Below, piece after piece: positions 5,567-6,110 of a stretch of 6,110 nucleotides of DNA; position 1 is the first letter of the stretch, and the number at the start of each line of letters is the position of its first letter. The notes beneath the pieces are model-generated. The model was not told where the DNA came from and did not search any database. It was given only the letters and a program-made list of their open reading frames with translations. The DNA is from an uncultured Polycyclovorans sp. (GTDB lineage: Bacteria; Pseudomonadota; Gammaproteobacteria; Nevskiales; Nevskiaceae): contig CAKZHZ010000095.1 in the NCBI GenBank assembly GCA_936928855.1, forward strand, positions 1 to 6,110, in the 5' to 3' direction. The position numbers and the translations under genes are program-made.

Positions 5567-5599
5567 ATCGGGCGCGGCACGGCGACCTTCGACGGGCTC
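5549..5599 (+). pseudogene. mutS: Fragment of MutS ATPase domain
   Basis: The residues SLVILDEIGRGTATFDGL match the MutS family signature (DE-x-GRGT-x-x-x-DG) containing Walker B, with Asp and Glu preserved. SLVILDE is shared with the ABC fragment, so the exact join cannot be placed. Normally MutS continues with a helix such as SIAWAVAEH; here VPAQKLLST (RecQ) follows directly. The piece has 17 residues, too short to function. Confidence 0.65.
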
Positions 5600-5911
5600 G
5601 TCCCCGCACAGAAGCTGCTGTCCACGATCGTGCGGCTCAAGCGGGAGCGGAATCAGGCCTTCGGCGCGGGCCACCTCATCGACATCCTGCGCGGCAAGCC
5701 GAATCCCCGCTCCACCGAGTCCAACCACGAGGCTCTGAGCGTGTGGGGCATCGGCCAGGACCTCAGTCCGCAGCAGTGGAAAGGCCTGGTCCGGCAGCTG
5801 CTGGCCCGCGACGTCCTGGCCGCGGTGGGGGACTACGCCACCCTGGCCCTGGGGCCCGAGGCCGACGGCGTCCTGCGCGGTCGCACCACGCTCGAGCTGC
5901 GCAAGGAGTCG
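5600..5911 (+). pseudogene. recQ: Fragment of RecQ helicase, RQC (winged-helix) domain
   Basis: About 104 residues match the RQC region that follows the zinc-binding domain in RecQ DNA helicases: AQKLLSTIVRL, then AFGAGHLIDILRG (RQC hallmark), LSVWGIGQDLSPQQWKGLVR, QLLARDVLAAVGDYATLALG and VLRGRTTLELRKE. RQC binds the duplex at the fork and helps strand separation. The helicase core (Walker A, DEAH) and zinc cysteines that should precede it are absent, as is any HRDC domain after it. It is in frame with the ABC and MutS pieces inside one open frame from 5396 to 5974, but that frame has no credible start. After 5911 the sequence is the antisense of an EAL-domain gene. Confidence 0.75.
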
Positions 5912-5913
5912 GG

Positions 5914-6110
5914 GCGCAGCAGGGCCTCGGCCCCCACCACGCGGCCCGTGGCCAGTTCCACCTGGGGCTGGTAGGTCAGGAACAACTGAGACTCATCTAA
6001 CGCCATGCGCAGGTCGCGCAGCAAGTGCGAGCGTTCGCGCACCTGCAGGCCAATGTCTTGCGAGAACTCCACCGCGCTGCCCAACCCCTGGCTCTTGGCG
6101 CGCTTGAGCG
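5914..6110 (-). pseudogene. GGDEF-EAL protein fragment (cyclic-di-GMP enzyme), runs off the right edge
   Basis: The - strand frame is open from the window edge: LKRAKSQG (end of a GGDEF domain), a linker, then RERSHLLRDLRMALDESQLF and LTYQPQVELATGRVVGAEAL as the beginning of an EAL phosphodiesterase domain. The signature EAL is at 5928-5920, followed by LR and then, where the family has Trp, by unrelated sequence. EAL domains hydrolyse cyclic-di-GMP; most catalytic metal-binding residues lie further on and are missing. The fragment is truncated on the left by the RecQ join at about 5912-5918 and continues beyond the window on the right. Confidence 0.7.

Noticed and set aside
5136..6110. A novel defence or DNA-repair island combining protease, MutS, RecQ and cyclic-di-GMP parts
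   Set aside because: Every part is truncated at both ends inside a domain and lacks catalytic elements, starts and regulatory signals. Co-occurrence is better explained by chimeric joining.
1..6110. CRISPR array, tRNA or rRNA genes, insertion sequence or integron site
   Set aside because: I see no regularly spaced repeats, no tRNA-like cloverleaf or CCA end, no rRNA sequence, no transposase or integrase, and no terminal inverted repeats.

Overview
The window is a high-GC bacterial contig with one coherent central block (about 545-5136) flanked by short, unrelated gene fragments. The central block looks gammaproteobacterial. It carries ApaG, SufT, a YggE-like SIMPL protein, PurE and a FecI/FecR-type regulatory group, all with good full-length matches to family motifs. 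I cannot name a genus.

Layout. At 1-396 an AT-richer promoter region precedes the first ~89 codons of a ROK-family repressor on the + strand. This gene is cut off at about 396 and runs head-on into material coding on the - strand. From 545 to 2695 (- strand) there is a regulatory group: an ECF sigma factor (2120-2695), a second FecI-like ECF sigma factor (1512-2033), and a FecR-type anti-sigma protein whose ATG overlaps the sigma stop codon (ATGA). The C-terminal end of FecR is replaced, in frame, by sequence of other origin (about 397-540), so the TonB receptor gene expected downstream is absent. From 2814 to 3770 (- strand) apaG and sufT form a small operon ending at a perfect 16-bp inverted repeat. 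From 3875 to about 5136 (+ strand) there is an exported SIMPL-domain protein and then purE.

From about 5136 to the right edge the sequence is a patchwork of partial genes, each missing both ends: a subtilisin-like (S8) protease piece with the catalytic His motif, an unidentified Pro/Gly/Asp-rich piece on the - strand, an ABC-transporter ATPase piece, a MutS ATPase piece, a RecQ RQC-domain piece and a GGDEF-EAL piece on the - strand. Several joins fall exactly where the two partners share a conserved motif (LVILDE for ABC/MutS, and probably TDPELAAR for FecR and its neighbour). This is the pattern expected of a chimeric metagenomic or short-read contig joined at common high-GC words. A natural origin by microhomology-mediated joining cannot be excluded from sequence alone.

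Functional reading. The central block combines envelope-signalling regulation (sigma/anti-sigma, probably iron or other TonB-dependent uptake), Fe-S cluster maturation (SufT), a conserved ApaG protein, a periplasmic stress-related SIMPL protein and a purine biosynthesis enzyme. I see no convincing new system. The most notable property of the window is its mosaic structure at both ends.
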